A DNA stretch of 64,000 bases from Methanocorpusculum parvum (lineage in GTDB: Archaea; Halobacteriota; Methanomicrobia; Methanomicrobiales; Methanocorpusculaceae): positions 1-64,000 of the forward strand of contig SUTD01000004.1 of the NCBI GenBank assembly GCA_015063085.1, given 5' to 3'. A program made the position numbers and the translations under genes. Every line of letters starts with the position of its first letter. Positions within the stretch are counted from its first letter, which is position 1. This document shows positions 1 to 9,817 of this stretch, piece by piece. The notes under the pieces are model-generated. The model did not search any database. It was not told the DNA's origin and saw only the letters and a list, made by a program, of their open reading frames with translations.

Positions 1-1798
1 TCGGCTGAAGCTCTGCCGGGAAGATTGCCTTGTGGTGGAAGAGCTGGAAGGTTAAGTGGTTGGAGATTAAGTCCTTTGCACTGAAGCGGTAGTCATACGG
101 GTACCAGTAGAGGAACTCTGCTCTGAGGTCCTTTACGGTTGCCTCGTCAACCGGCAGGTTTGCGGCGTCTCCCTTTCCAAGGAAGATGTAGTCGAAGACT
201 TCCGGAACAAGCTTTTCTGCATCAATCTTCTCAATCTTGTGAGAGATGGTGTAGTATGCCATGTAGATGGTGGAGTCGGAGAGCGGTTCAAAGAGCCATT
301 TCGGATCCCACGGGACATGGGTTCCAAGACCTACACGGCGGGAGCATGGCCACTCGCGGAGCCAGTCGGTAGTTCTCTCGAACTCTGCTCTGACCTCTGC
401 CGGGACAAGCTCTAAGTTCGGGAGTTCCTCGTGAACTGCCTGCTTCCACTCTGCATCACCGTAGTTGATGAACCACTGGTCGTCTAAGATTCTGACATAG
501 ACGCGGTTTCCGCAGCGGCAGATGACACGCTTCTGGCTCATCTCGTGGAACATGATGGATCCGCGCTGTTCAACGAACTCGCGGGTGACATCCTCTCTTG
601 CCTGACGGACGGACTTTCCTGCGTGTTCTCCGCAGTTCTCGTTTAACTTGCCCTTGGAGAACTCAGCAGTGTAGAGCTCCTGAGTGAGGTCATCCATTCT
701 CGGGTCGTCCTGGTTTGGAATCTTGTTCTTCTCGACGATGTCCTGGGCTGGAATTGTTCCATAGTTCGGGACAGTTACGAGCGGGATTGGGACGATGTCA
801 GTGTATTTGCCCTGCTGCTGTAAGTCGCGAAGTGCGATGTAGTCGAACGGTGCGTGGGCTGGAACGGACATGACAAGACCGGAACCCATGTCGGAATCAA
901 CGAAGGATGCCGGAAGGATTGGGACTTCTGCACCGGTGTACGGGTTGATTGCTTTCTGATCGATGAGCTCGGTTCCCATGATTCTGCCAAGCTCGGTGAC
1001 AGTGTGCTTCTGCATGCGAAGCTTCTCTGCTGCCTCTTCGGAGATGATCCACTTCTTTCCGTCAACTTCTGCTTTGAGGTAGTTAGTCTCCGGGTTTGCC
1101 CAGAGGTTGGTGACACCGAAGATGGTTTCCGGACGAAGGGTTGCGCACGGAATCTGGAACTCACCGAACTGGTACATGACAAAGACGAAGTGCATGACTT
1201 CTGCGCTGTCGCCTTCGAGGAGATCGTGGTCTCCGACCGGCTGCTCACAGTGCGGGCAGTATCTTACCGGGTACTCGCCTTTCTGGACTTTGCCCTGACC
1301 GTGAATGTGGGTGTACTGCCATTCGATGAACTTGCTGTACTGCGGGATGATGGTGGTGAATCTGCGTCTCCAGTCAATGGAAAGACCGAGCTGCTGCATG
1401 ACACGCTGGTATTCGTCTGCGAAGTAGTTGACGATGGTAATCGGATCAGTGAACTTCTCTAAGGTCTCAGCTGGGACACGGTAGAGGCCTCCGTAGAGCT
1501 TTAAGGTCTTCTCATCTTTGTTTGCGATACGCTTTGCAATACCAAGGACAGGTGCTCCGGTGACGTGGAATGCCATTGGGAAGAGGACCTGCTTTCCTCT
1601 CATTCTCCAGAAGCGGGCAACAACATCAGGGATGATGTAGGTTCTTCCGTGTCCGACGTGCATTGCACCGGACGGATACGGGAATGCTACGTTTACGTAC
1701 AGCTTGTCTTTTTCCGGGTTCGGGTTTGATTCGAACTGCGGAATCCAGTTCTCGCGGATTGCCGGTTCGATTTCGCTCATTACGAGATTTTCTGTCAT
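1..1798 (-). CDS. leuS: Leucyl-tRNA synthetase, partial (C-terminus beyond window start)
   Basis: Class I aminoacyl-tRNA synthetase that charges tRNA-Leu in the cytoplasm. About 599 N-terminal residues are present. The reverse-strand translation has the HIGH-type signature [15 protein letters not shown] about 35 residues in, then [10 protein letters not shown] and an editing-domain region with the segment [20 protein letters not shown], all typical of the archaeal-type LeuRS. The frame is open to base 1, so the KMSKS loop and anticodon-binding domain lie outside the window. The start ATG at 1798 follows AGGA by a short spacer; a second in-frame ATG is at 1780. The long plus-strand ORF at 854-1462 is an antisense shadow. 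Confidence 0.95.
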   Translation of the reverse strand, partial: MTENLVMSEIEPAIRENWIPQFESNPNPEKDKLYVNVAFPYPSGAMHVGHGRTYIIPDVVARFWRMRGKQVLFPMAFHVTGAPVLGIAKRIANKDEKTLKLYGGLYRVPAETLEKFTDPITIVNYFADEYQRVMQQLGLSIDWRRRFTTIIPQYSKFIEWQYTHIHGQGKVQKGEYPVRYCPHCEQPVGDHDLLEGDSAEVMHFVFVMYQFGEFQIPCATLRPETIFGVTNLWANPETNYLKAEVDGKKWIISEEAAEKLRMQKHTVTELGRIMGTELIDQKAINPYTGAEVPILPASFVDSDMGSGLVMSVPAHAPFDYIALRDLQQQGKYTDIVPIPLVTVPNYGTIPAQDIVEKNKIPNQDDPRMDDLTQELYTAEFSKGKLNENCGEHAGKSVRQAREDVTREFVEQRGSIMFHEMSQKRVICRCGNRVYVRILDDQWFINYGDAEWKQAVHEELPNLELVPAEVRAEFERTTDWLREWPCSRRVGLGTHVPWDPKWLFEPLSDSTIYMAYYTISHKIEKIDAEKLVPEVFDYIFLGKGDAANLPVDEATVKDLRAEFLYWYPYDYRFSAKDLISNHLTFQLFHHKAIFPAELQP

Positions 1799-1817
1799 GA
1801 TTTTTCCTATATTGTAT

Positions 1818-3836
1818 TTAATCTACGGGGCGGAGTTTGAGGTCTTCGCCGGCGCCGTAACGGCGCACCATTTCTACAGCGATACTTGAGTTTCTTGCGA
1901 GGTGGATTTCTCCGTGCGCATCCACCGTTGCGGTGAAGAGGTACTCTTTGCCGGAGAAGAGGTCAACAATCTTGCCGGAGTGTTCCGGACAGATGATTGA
2001 GAGCTGTTTTTTCTCGCTTCTGATTTTGAATCCGGGTCCGCTGCGGGTTGCAGGAGCCTGGATTTCAGTTAGGGTCTCCCTCCCCGGCAGGTCTGATAGC
2101 GGGCGGACGTCGATTCCGATTCCAACCTTGCTTACAACAGCAGCGATGTTTTTGCCGGCTTTTCCAATGGCTGCCGGAACATCGGTGTCATCGATGTAGA
2201 CTGCGGCTTTGGTGTCAGAGATCATGCGGACAACGATGTCGCCTTCGGTGAAGCGGCAGATTTCGTTCTGGATTTCCTTTTCCAGGACAAGCCATGCCGG
2301 GTTGTCTTCTGTTACCTCATAGGTCGGCATGGAGTGGATTGGCGGGGCCTGGCGCTCGGCTTCTGCCGGTGCCGGCACTGGTTCTGCCTTCGGTTTTGGC
2401 GGCTCGACCTTGGCTGCTTCCTTCTCCTTTGCCTCGGCTTTTGCCTGCTCAATGGTCTTTACCGGCGGGGCTTTTGGAAGTCCGGAGGCCGGAGTAACCA
2501 TGACTTCGCCTTCGTAGCGGAATGCTTCGGCAACGGTCTCAGTTGTGATGATGTTGGTGAGTCTGACAACCGGTCTGACCTGCGGATCGCCAATCTGCTC
2601 TAATGCCTTTGGAACGCCGAATCCGGTAGACACGTTGTAAATCTCAGAGATGTCTCCGCCTTTTACAAAGACCATGGTTGCGACAATCTGCGGAATGAGG
2701 TTTAAGTCAACGAGGCTTGCAAGTCTGATTAATGCATCAAGGGCGGACTTTGCGTGAAGGCCTCCGATGACTTTGATTCCAGACAGGCGAAGATCTGCGA
2801 ATACTGCAAGTTCCTCGCTTCTTCTCATCTCATCAAAGACAACGTAGTCAGGTCTGAGAAGGGTGATGACTTCTCCTGCCGCAGCAATACTTCCGTCAAG
2901 CGAGGTGTACTGGGTGATTTTATCGGTCACCATTAAGTCACGCGGGGATTCGATGGTTTTGACGATGTAGTTTTCGCTTGAGAGATACGTTGCGATGTTC
3001 TGCTCGAGAGTGGATTTTCCAGAGCCCGGAGTTCCGACAATGAGCATGCCGCCTGCGCTTTCCTTTAAGCGGTCCTTTAATGCTGCAGCAAAGTTGTAGG
3101 ACTCAAAGGAGACTTCGCGGGTTGGTCTGACGATAGTGACCTCGATTCCGTCAGAGAACGGCGGTCTCGTGGTGGTGATTCTCATAGATCCAATCTGGGA
3201 AACAGTAACGCCCGGGAGTTCTACTTCGACAAATCCGTCCGGGTGGCGCTTTGCGCGCTCGAGACACTCCTGAGAAATTGCACGGAGTTCGTACTCGGTG
3301 CACGGAGCATCGCGGATGGTGACGAGTTTGGATTCGCGGATGTTTCCTTTTCTGGCATACGGGGAGACACGCTCTTTTAAGTATACTGCAAAGGTGTTTT
3401 CGTCGAAGAATTCATCGATGAGTAATGGAGCAAAGTTGTCGATGGTCTCAGACTTTAAGAAGACAACGTCAAGTCCTTTTGCTTTTGCCACTTCTGCCTG
3501 AACATAGTCGCTGGTTAAAAAGGTCGCGTGATGTTCGATGGCGACAGCTCTGATCATGGAGTCAATCTCTCCTCCACCGGCGAGTTTGACCTGTTCGAGC
3601 TTCGGGCGTTCTCCTACATATTTTAGCGTGATGAGATTTTCATCAGCAAGTTTGCAGAGTTTCTGGAGTTCGGCTAAGCCGGAGAATCCTATTTCGCGTC
3701 CCTGGTTAGCCTGTGCTTCGAGTTCTGCAAAGACTGCCTCGGGTATAATTATTGTGGCGTCACGATATTCGCCTTTCTCGATTAAGGCAGTGACGCGGCC
3801 GTCGATGACGACGCTGGTATCTGGTACGAGTATCAT
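1818..3836 (-). CDS. PIN domain - ATPase - KH domain protein
   Basis: A 672-aa protein with three parts. An N-terminal PIN nuclease domain begins [12 protein letters not shown], with acidic residues near 6, 38 and 92. A secretion-type ATPase core has the Walker A motif GTPGSGKST at about 268-276 and an FDEMR Walker B motif. A Pro/Ala/Lys-rich linker (about 460-510) leads to a C-terminal KH-like domain with the segment [16 protein letters not shown]. This matches the archaeal PIN/VapC-family ATPase group (COG1855). A role in RNA processing or stability is inferred from the PIN and KH domains; no specific substrate is known to me. It starts with ATG and ends 19 bp upstream of the leuS start on the same strand, so the two may be co-transcribed. 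Confidence 0.9.
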   Translation of the reverse strand: MILVPDTSVVIDGRVTALIEKGEYRDATIIIPEAVFAELEAQANQGREIGFSGLAELQKLCKLADENLITLKYVGERPKLEQVKLAGGGEIDSMIRAVAIEHHATFLTSDYVQAEVAKAKGLDVVFLKSETIDNFAPLLIDEFFDENTFAVYLKERVSPYARKGNIRESKLVTIRDAPCTEYELRAISQECLERAKRHPDGFVEVELPGVTVSQIGSMRITTTRPPFSDGIEVTIVRPTREVSFESYNFAAALKDRLKESAGGMLIVGTPGSGKSTLEQNIATYLSSENYIVKTIESPRDLMVTDKITQYTSLDGSIAAAGEVITLLRPDYVVFDEMRRSEELAVFADLRLSGIKVIGGLHAKSALDALIRLASLVDLNLIPQIVATMVFVKGGDISEIYNVSTGFGVPKALEQIGDPQVRPVVRLTNIITTETVAEAFRYEGEVMVTPASGLPKAPPVKTIEQAKAEAKEKEAAKVEPPKPKAEPVPAPAEAERQAPPIHSMPTYEVTEDNPAWLVLEKEIQNEICRFTEGDIVVRMISDTKAAVYIDDTDVPAAIGKAGKNIAAVVSKVGIGIDVRPLSDLPGRETLTEIQAPATRSGPGFKIRSEKKQLSIICPEHSGKIVDLFSGKEYLFTATVDAHGEIHLARNSSIAVEMVRRYGAGEDLKLRPVD

Positions 3837-4010
3837 GAGATATTCATCTATATTATGGGTTGTCCATCAGATATTATACTACTGTCTTGAACGTGAACTG
3901 TCTCTATACCTATGAGGCATGCGAATGGTGATTCGCGGGATACCTCAGGTCTTCAGCAAGCCGACTGGTTGGCAATCTTCGGCTATTCTCTAAAAAAAAG
4001 AAGAAGGGGA
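3837..4010. other. Intergenic leader of the PIN-ATPase gene
   Basis: No gene is seen. A perfect 6-bp hairpin (GCGAAT-GGTG-ATTCGC) lies at 3917-3932, followed on the plus strand by an A-rich run near 3991-4003. Read on the minus strand, that run is a T-tract just after the peroxiredoxin stop and could end that transcript. The hairpin would then sit in the 5' region of the PIN-ATPase mRNA. Confidence 0.35.
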
Positions 4011-4463
4011 TTACAGCCCGTCTAAAATCTCTTTTGCGTTTGTGTCCGCCTTTACTTTATACATAACCCGCTCGAGGATGCCGTTTTCATCAATGACAAA
4101 TGAAGACCGCACAACTCCCATGTTCACCTTTCCATACAGCTTCTTTTCCTGCCAGACACCATACTTCTGAATCGCATCAAGTTCCGGATCCGAAAGCAGG
4201 ATAAACGGCAGGCCGTGTTTTTCCGCAAACTTCTGATGTGATGCCTGTGAATCCTTGCTCACGCCAATGACGACGGCATTCTTCTTTTCAAATTCATCCA
4301 GAAGTCCGGCGAAAGCAACCGCCTGACGAGTGCATCCTGCGGTATTATCACGCGGATAAAAGTACAATACAACCTTCTTTCCTTTGAAATCGGAAAGAGG
4401 TACAATATTTCCATCCTTATCCGGCAAAGAAAACTCCGGTGCCGGCATGCCTGCTTCTAACAT
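4011..4463 (-). CDS. bcp: Peroxiredoxin, Bcp/PrxQ family
   Basis: Thiol peroxidase of 150 aa, the usual size for the Bcp family, reducing peroxides in the cytoplasm. The AhpC/TSA fold is visible: PAPEFSLPDKDG near the N-terminus, then YFYPRDNTAGCTRQA with the peroxidatic cysteine near residue 44. It is the only cysteine in the protein, so the resolving cysteine seen five residues later in E. coli Bcp is absent and the enzyme must use an external thiol. The family motif is usually TPGCT; here it is TAGCT. It is divergent from the aldehyde dehydrogenase gene. Thioredoxin-fold proteins at 46.5-47.2 kb could be reductants, but that is inference. Confidence 0.92.
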   Translation of the reverse strand: MLEAGMPAPEFSLPDKDGNIVPLSDFKGKKVVLYFYPRDNTAGCTRQAVAFAGLLDEFEKKNAVVIGVSKDSQASHQKFAEKHGLPFILLSDPELDAIQKYGVWQEKKLYGKVNMGVVRSSFVIDENGILERVMYKVKADTNAKEILDGL

Positions 4464-4574
4464 ATATCAAAATTGGGTGCGGGAGATAAAGAGATTTTTG
4501 TATGCGGCCTATGCTGTATATTCCAGAATCATTATCAGCATACAGAGGAAAGATATTTGATATCAGACACCAGC

Positions 4575-5942
4575 ATGAACATCGAAGAAATCCTCCGCGC
4601 TCAGAAAGCATTTTTCCGGACCGGTAAAACACTTCCTGTCAAATTCCGCATTGAACAGCTCAAAAAACTCTACTCCGCTGTCAAAAAATATGAACCCGAG
4701 ATAGCAGATGCCTTGCAGAAAGACTTAGGTAAAAGTGCCTTTGAAAGCTACATGTGCGAAACCGGGCTTGTGCTTTCTGAAATCTCCTTCATGATACGGA
4801 ATACGAAGCGCTTCGCCAGAGAACAGCGGGTAAAAACCCCGCTTTCCCAGTTTGCTTCCCGCAGTTACAAAAAGCCGTCACCGTACGGTACTGTGCTTAT
4901 CATGAGTCCGTGGAACTACCCGTTTCTCTTAACCCTTGATCCGCTGGTTGATGCTATCTCTGCCGGAAACACTGCTGTTGTCAAACCAAGCGCCTACTCG
5001 CCTGCAGCGAGCCGTATCATTGAAACGCTCATCTCCGAATGTTTCGCGCCGGAGTACGTTGCTGTTGTAACCGGAGGCAGGGCAGAAAATACTTCTCTTC
5101 TCAAACAGAAGTTCGACATGGTCTTTTTTACCGGAAGCCAGAACGTAGGACGCGAAGTTCTGCGGCACACTGCAGAAACCCTGACTCCTGCCGTCCTGGA
5201 GCTTGGCGGAAAAAGCCCCTGCATCGTGGATTCATCTGCAAAAATTCCGCTCGCCGCAAAACGCATTGTCTTTGGAAAATTCTTAAACTGCGGACAGACA
5301 TGCGTTGCTCCGGATTATATCCTCTGCGATGCAAAAATCAAAGACGAACTGACTGCAGCGCTTATCCGCGAAATTACTGTACAGTTTGGCAGACATCCGC
5401 TGGAAAATCCGGACTACGGGCATATCATCTCAGACAAACACTTTGAGAGAATTACCGGTTTAATCGAACAGAGCACGCTTCTCTTCGGAGGGTATACCGA
5501 TTCCTTCCGCAGAAAAATTGTTCCTGCCCTGGTTGATGCATCATGGGAAAGCGCTGTCATGCGGGAGGAAATCTTCGGCCCGGTTCTGCCGATTCTCACC
5601 TATGATGATTTCTCCTCAGTAGTCCCGCTTCTTTCGGACAAAGAAAAGCCGCTTGCTCTCTACATCTTCTCGGAAGATGCAGAACACATCCATGAAATAA
5701 CCAATCAGATATCCTTTGGCGGAGGGTGCGTAAATGATGCGGTAATTCATCTTGCAACATCTGAAATGGGCTTTGGCGGTGTCGGCGAAAGCGGCATGGG
5801 CAGCTATCACGGAAAGGCCGGTTTCGATGCCTTCTCGCATACGAAAAGCATTGTTGACAAAAAGACGTGGATGGATTTACCGATGCGGTATCAGCCGTAC
5901 AAAAGCGTTTTCAATCGCCTGCTTCACCTCTTCCTGCGTTGA
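4575..5942 (+). CDS. Aldehyde dehydrogenase, ALDH3-like
   Basis: NAD(P)-dependent aldehyde oxidation. With the ATG at 4575 the protein has 455 aa, which fits the short ALDH3 class better than the roughly 490-aa classical enzymes. Visible motifs are the cofactor segment MSPWNYPF, the FTGS loop, LELGGKSP with the general-base Glu, and FLNCGQTC with the catalytic Cys. The C-terminal segment GMGSYHGKAGFDAFSH is typical of ALDH3. The frame stays open upstream to 4473, but that stretch is rich in Cys and unlike the family. No strong ribosome-binding site precedes 4575. The substrate is unknown. The enzyme is not part of methanogenesis, and no operon partner is seen. Confidence 0.88.
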   Translation: MNIEEILRAQKAFFRTGKTLPVKFRIEQLKKLYSAVKKYEPEIADALQKDLGKSAFESYMCETGLVLSEISFMIRNTKRFAREQRVKTPLSQFASRSYKKPSPYGTVLIMSPWNYPFLLTLDPLVDAISAGNTAVVKPSAYSPAASRIIETLISECFAPEYVAVVTGGRAENTSLLKQKFDMVFFTGSQNVGREVLRHTAETLTPAVLELGGKSPCIVDSSAKIPLAAKRIVFGKFLNCGQTCVAPDYILCDAKIKDELTAALIREITVQFGRHPLENPDYGHIISDKHFERITGLIEQSTLLFGGYTDSFRRKIVPALVDASWESAVMREEIFGPVLPILTYDDFSSVVPLLSDKEKPLALYIFSEDAEHIHEITNQISFGGGCVNDAVIHLATSEMGFGGVGESGMGSYHGKAGFDAFSHTKSIVDKKTWMDLPMRYQPYKSVFNRLLHLFLR

Positions 5943-5987
5943 CTTTCCAAACATACAATACACCAGACACCCTATAATTTGGTACAT

Positions 5988-7085
5988 ATGGATGAGATTG
6001 GATGCAGCAGAGAAGAAGTGCTTTCCCTGCTTGCCGGATATCGGGCACGCGATGTTCCCCACAACAGAATCTTTAGTTCGATGTGTACCGTTCCGCACCA
6101 GGTGGCTCTCGCAGCACATGAGTTTTTTGCGTCAACGAACTTAGGCGATCCCGGACTTTATCCGGGAACGGCTGAGATTGAACGAAGGCTCATTGCAGAA
6201 CTTGGAAGCCTCCTGCATGGGACGTCTACTGGAGGCTATGCCACATCGGGCGGTACCGAGTCTAATCTCCAGGCAATCCGCATCGCAAAAAAACTTCATC
6301 CAACCGAAAAGCCGAACATCGTCGTCCCCGCATCTGCTCACTTCTCCTTTGATAAAACTGCAGATATCTTAGGAATTGAGATGCGGCTTGCTCCGTACCG
6401 CGAAGGGGAATACACTGTTGATGTTGACTCGATGGCAGAGCTCATCGACAAAAACACCATAGCTGTCGCTGCTGTTGCCGGAACTACCGAGTACGGAGTA
6501 ATTGATGATGTGCCGAAAGTTTCCGCCCTTGCCCGCGAGCATAATATCTGGTGTCATGTGGATGCGGCATTCGGCGGCCTGGTGATTCCGTTCCTCAAAA
6601 ATCCGGTGCCCTTTGATTTCGCTGTTGACGGAGTATCTTCGATAACGCTTGATCCGCATAAGATGGGGATGAGCACCATCCCCTGCGGCACGCTTCTCCT
6701 CCGCGAACCGGAGCACATGAACCTGCTCGCGGTAGATTCTCCGTACCTTACCATGAAAACCTCGTTCACCTTAACCGGCACACGTCCCGGGGCAGATGTT
6801 GCAGGAGCATATGCCGTGATCAAATATTTAGGGCGCGCAGGATTCCGTGAGATTGTGACCGGATGCATGGAAAACACCAGGCGTCTGGTCTCCGGCATGG
6901 AAGCGTTTGGGTACAAAACAGTCATAAATCCGGTAATGAATCTCGCAGCATTCCATCCTGCTGAAATTCCAAAAGGCTGGAAAGTTTCAAAAACACGGGC
7001 AGGCCATCTTCGTTTTGTCATGATGCCGCACGTAACCCGCGATATGGTTGAGACCTTCCTTTTGGAGGTCTCATCTCTTTTCTGA
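5988..7085 (+). CDS. mfnA: L-tyrosine decarboxylase (methanofuran biosynthesis)
   Basis: PLP-dependent decarboxylase of 365 aa that makes tyramine, the first committed step of methanofuran side-chain synthesis. Some archaeal homologs also decarboxylate aspartate to beta-alanine. Motifs: TSGGTESN for PLP phosphate binding near 87-93, HVDAAFGG near 190-197, and the PLP lysine in LDPHKMGM (Lys225). The first in-frame start-like codon is a TTG at 5979. The ATG at 5988 gives the usual N-terminus and is preferred. mfnE, from the same pathway, is in this window at 36.9 kb, so the pathway is dispersed. The enzyme is cytoplasmic and the gene appears to be a single transcription unit. Confidence 0.93.
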   Translation: MDEIGCSREEVLSLLAGYRARDVPHNRIFSSMCTVPHQVALAAHEFFASTNLGDPGLYPGTAEIERRLIAELGSLLHGTSTGGYATSGGTESNLQAIRIAKKLHPTEKPNIVVPASAHFSFDKTADILGIEMRLAPYREGEYTVDVDSMAELIDKNTIAVAAVAGTTEYGVIDDVPKVSALAREHNIWCHVDAAFGGLVIPFLKNPVPFDFAVDGVSSITLDPHKMGMSTIPCGTLLLREPEHMNLLAVDSPYLTMKTSFTLTGTRPGADVAGAYAVIKYLGRAGFREIVTGCMENTRRLVSGMEAFGYKTVINPVMNLAAFHPAEIPKGWKVSKTRAGHLRFVMMPHVTRDMVETFLLEVSSLF

Positions 7086-7155
7086 TTTTTGTTCACATTC
7101 TGCATCCGTTTTGTTCCTAAACAGCCTTAAATAGGCGGAAATAAAATCTGGATAT

Positions 7156-7581
7156 ATGGAAGATGATGCAGTATCTCCGGTAATAGCCACGCTTCTTTTA
7201 GTTGCAGTGGTGGTTGTTCTTGTGTCCATGATTTCAGCGGTCATTTTTCCGATGGCAGGAAATCTTGACCTGGGAAAGTCTGCGTCTGCTGTTGTGCGCC
7301 TCAATGATGCAGGGACACTTCCCGTGGTTTCAGTAATGGGCGGAAAGGATGCAGAACGGGTGACTTTCCTCACAGTCTATGTCTCCGGGACGCGTGATGC
7401 AGTAATTTCTGCGGAAAATCCTCTTGTGGGAAAACCCTACTCGTCAAAGCTTTCCGGTCTCGGGGCTGTCGGGCGCCAGACGGTAAGTGTTGTTGCAGCG
7501 TTTGATGACGGCTCTGTCCAAACGCTCTACACGGGAACTCTGGTGTTTCAAGGAACTCCTGTCCCATCGCTTGCAGAATAA
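7156..7581 (+). CDS. Archaeal type IV pilin-like protein
   Basis: A 141-aa protein starting MEDDAVSPVIATLLLVAVVVVLVS. The AVSPVI motif followed by a long hydrophobic helix is the signature of the archaeal type IV pilin N-terminal domain (PF07790). The hydrophobic segment (about 7-36) would anchor or assemble the subunit, and the rest (about 37-141) is a soluble extracellular domain with no cysteines. Only acidic residues precede the helix, so processing by a prepilin peptidase is not obvious. A TATA-like TTAAATA lies near 7128. No assembly ATPase or other pilin is nearby, so an orphan pilin or surface protein is likely. Confidence 0.75.
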   Translation: MEDDAVSPVIATLLLVAVVVVLVSMISAVIFPMAGNLDLGKSASAVVRLNDAGTLPVVSVMGGKDAERVTFLTVYVSGTRDAVISAENPLVGKPYSSKLSGLGAVGRQTVSVVAAFDDGSVQTLYTGTLVFQGTPVPSLAE

Positions 7582-7623
7582 TTTTGCGCGGGTATTTCTC
7601 TTTAGAAGACCAACATAGAAGAA

Positions 7624-8466
7624 ATGGACTGTGTACTCTTAGCAAGCGGAAGCAAAGGAAACTGTATCTACATTGGAAACGATACTGATGCTGTTGTCGT
7701 GGATGCAGGAATTGGATATCTGAAGCGAACGCTTGAAGAGTACCGCCTTCCGGTTGAAACGGTCCGTGCATTATGCGTGACACACGAACATGCAGACCAT
7801 GTGCGTTCCGCAAAGGCGTTCTTAAAGGCTGCAAAGATTCCGGCTGCAGCCTCCGGGGGAACACTTTCTGCGATGCAGAAAAACGGCATACTCTCACAGT
7901 CTGCAGAAAAAATTCTCCTGCATGACCGATGCGGCATGGATTTTGGAACACTGACAGTTACTGCGTTTCGGACGTACCATGATGCAGCAGAGCCGACAGG
8001 CTTTATCATCGAAGACGGGAATGCCAGAATCGGCGTCTGCTTAGATACGCATACTGTTTCTGATACGATGCTGACTGCGCTTTGTTCGTGCGATGCGGTT
8101 GTTCTCGAGAGTAATTATTCGGAAGATGCGATGAAGACCGATCGCTTCCCCGAGTGCCGGGAGTGCCGGATGTGCGGGGCTTCCTGCGGAGGTTCCTGTG
8201 CGGTAAAACGGGTGTACCCGCGGTATCTGAAAGATAGAATCAGAGAGGACGGGCACTTATCAAACGAGGTTTCGGCAAAGACTGTCTCCGTCCTCAAAGA
8301 CCATGTGGGTTGTGTGGCTCTCGCCCATCTCTCGGAAAACTACAACCGCCCAAACCTCGCCCGCGAAAAAGCTGAAGAGGCCGCAGGTGAAAGCGGGTGT
8401 GTAATTTACGTATCAGACCAGCTTCCGGAATATCGGGAGAAGCGTATGGTTCGGTTTTCAATCTAA
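7624..8466 (+). CDS. MBL-fold metallo-hydrolase with Cys-rich insert
   Basis: A 280-aa metallo-beta-lactamase-fold protein resembling the YycJ/WalJ group. It opens with LLASGSKGNC and has the metal-binding THEHADH motif at residues 53-59, followed by TYHDAAEPTGF and a second Asp in CLDTHT. Between about residues 175 and 195 it carries a cluster of five cysteines (CRECRMCGASCGGSC) that could bind zinc or an Fe-S cluster and is unusual for the family. An exonuclease or phosphodiesterase role is possible, but the substrate is unknown. It is convergent with the PsiE-like gene 5 bp away. Confidence 0.8.
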   Translation: MDCVLLASGSKGNCIYIGNDTDAVVVDAGIGYLKRTLEEYRLPVETVRALCVTHEHADHVRSAKAFLKAAKIPAAASGGTLSAMQKNGILSQSAEKILLHDRCGMDFGTLTVTAFRTYHDAAEPTGFIIEDGNARIGVCLDTHTVSDTMLTALCSCDAVVLESNYSEDAMKTDRFPECRECRMCGASCGGSCAVKRVYPRYLKDRIREDGHLSNEVSAKTVSVLKDHVGCVALAHLSENYNRPNLAREKAEEAAGESGCVIYVSDQLPEYREKRMVRFSI

Positions 8467-8471
8467 AAAAG

Positions 8472-8963
8472 TTATTTGGAAGCCGAATCCGGCTCCCCTG
8501 TTTTTGCGGCTTCGTTTTCTACCGCCTCTTTGTCCCCGCTTAAGAATTTGGTAACCGTTCTGTCTTCGCGTCCTAAATAAATCATTGCAACGGTAAGGCC
8601 GAGGATTACAATCGTGATGCCGATGACATCCAGAAACGACGGGGATGCGACTAACAACCGGCGAACCATTGTTGTGATGCCCGCGATTAAAATCGGGCGG
8701 ACAAGCACTCTGCCGTAGGTGACATAGGATCGCACCATGTCGATTAAGGTTGCAATAACGATAATCAAGAGAATCGACTGAAGTGCCGCAGTGAGTGTTT
8801 CCTGTGTCGGCATGGCTGCTGCTGCCTTCAAGAGCTGAATTGATTCAATCGCTCCAACAACCGCAGCCGCAACCAGGAGTCCTGCGATTAACAGGTAGAT
8901 AAGAATAGTGACAAGCGAACAGCCCTTCACCAGAAAGTCCCGAAGATCTGCAACTGTCGGCAT
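8472..8963 (-). CDS. PsiE-like integral membrane protein
   Basis: A 163-aa membrane protein with about four hydrophobic segments (near residues 18-40, 60-80, 92-108 and 112-130) and a charged, probably cytoplasmic C-tail. The pattern, including the conserved-looking segment DMVRSYVTYGRV between helices, fits the phosphate-starvation-inducible E (PsiE, PF06146) family. The function of the family is not established. Its ATG overlaps the stop of the upstream TPR gene (TGATG), indicating translational coupling. Confidence 0.65.
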   Translation of the reverse strand: MPTVADLRDFLVKGCSLVTILIYLLIAGLLVAAAVVGAIESIQLLKAAAAMPTQETLTAALQSILLIIVIATLIDMVRSYVTYGRVLVRPILIAGITTMVRRLLVASPSFLDVIGITIVILGLTVAMIYLGREDRTVTKFLSGDKEAVENEAAKTGEPDSASK

Positions 8964-9817
8964 CAGTCACCCCTCATTGCTTTGGTGTTTGCCCATCGGA
9001 CACGGATGGTGAACTCCTCTGCCTGTGTCGGATTTGCAGAAAGTGCATCCGCATAGGTGCTGTATGCATCGTCGAAGCGTTTGAGCTGTTCGAAAACGAT
9101 TCCTTTCAGGAACAGCACGTGTGCACGGTCAGCCGGTTCTGCGTCAAGGCATGCATCATAATACCGCAGTGCATCATAAAGCAGTCCTTCCTTTCTGAGA
9201 TTTCCTGCACGTTCCAGGAGTTCATCCGCAGTTCCCTTCGGCATCCGCCAGTTTTTCGATGCATAAACCTCTGCCGCATAGGATGGAGCAAATATGCCTC
9301 CAGCCTCCTGAGCACAGTGAACCTTTGTCAGCCAGACCTGCGTCAGCATCGAGTCATCGTTGAAGAAACACCACTCCTCGGCACGGTAGAGACAGTTTCC
9401 TGCCTCTTCCCACTCTTTTTTTTGTGCGTGCGCGTTTGCTCTGACAACTAACGATGCTGCGTCTGCTGCGCGAACCCCGTCTGCTTTGTCAAGTTCGGCA
9501 AATGCTGCATCCGGTTCATCCGCATAGAGCAGAGCTTCTGCCTTTAACACATGCAGCATTGAACAGAAATCAGCAAACCGCTTCTCGTCTTCCTTTGCCA
9601 CATTCCATTCAGGGAGAATTGCGAGCGCTTTTTCCAGTTCGTCTGCACATTCGCGAAACTTTCCCTGAGCCTTGATAACTGATGCCTTTCCGACATAGGC
9701 GAGCGGATTTTTGTCATCGTCAGCGATTGCCTCATCATATTTTGCCGCTGCCTCATCCAGTTTTCCGGCGAGTGCTAAATCTTCTGCTTCCTCGATTTTG
9801 TCAGGCAACTTCAACAC
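8963..9817 (-). CDS. TPR-repeat protein
   Basis: A 284-aa helical protein with tetratricopeptide-type repeats. Examples are the segments starting AAKYDEAIADDDKNPLAYVGKA near residue 24 and LRYYDACLDAEPADRAHVLFLKG near 215, both with the alternating small/aromatic TPR pattern. There is no signal peptide, so it is probably a cytoplasmic protein-interaction module. Its start overlaps the 3' end of cofC by 17 bp, and its stop overlaps the PsiE-like start. cofC, TPR and psiE-like genes therefore form one compact operon. The partner is unknown. Confidence 0.78.
   Translation of the reverse strand: MLKLPDKIEEAEDLALAGKLDEAAAKYDEAIADDDKNPLAYVGKASVIKAQGKFRECADELEKALAILPEWNVAKEDEKRFADFCSMLHVLKAEALLYADEPDAAFAELDKADGVRAADAASLVVRANAHAQKKEWEEAGNCLYRAEEWCFFNDDSMLTQVWLTKVHCAQEAGGIFAPSYAAEVYASKNWRMPKGTADELLERAGNLRKEGLLYDALRYYDACLDAEPADRAHVLFLKGIVFEQLKRFDDAYSTYADALSANPTQAEEFTIRVRWANTKAMRGD

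Noticed and set aside
854-1462. A 202-codon plus-strand ORF
   Set aside because: It is antisense to leuS, whose translation has clear synthetase motifs, and has no family-like features of its own.
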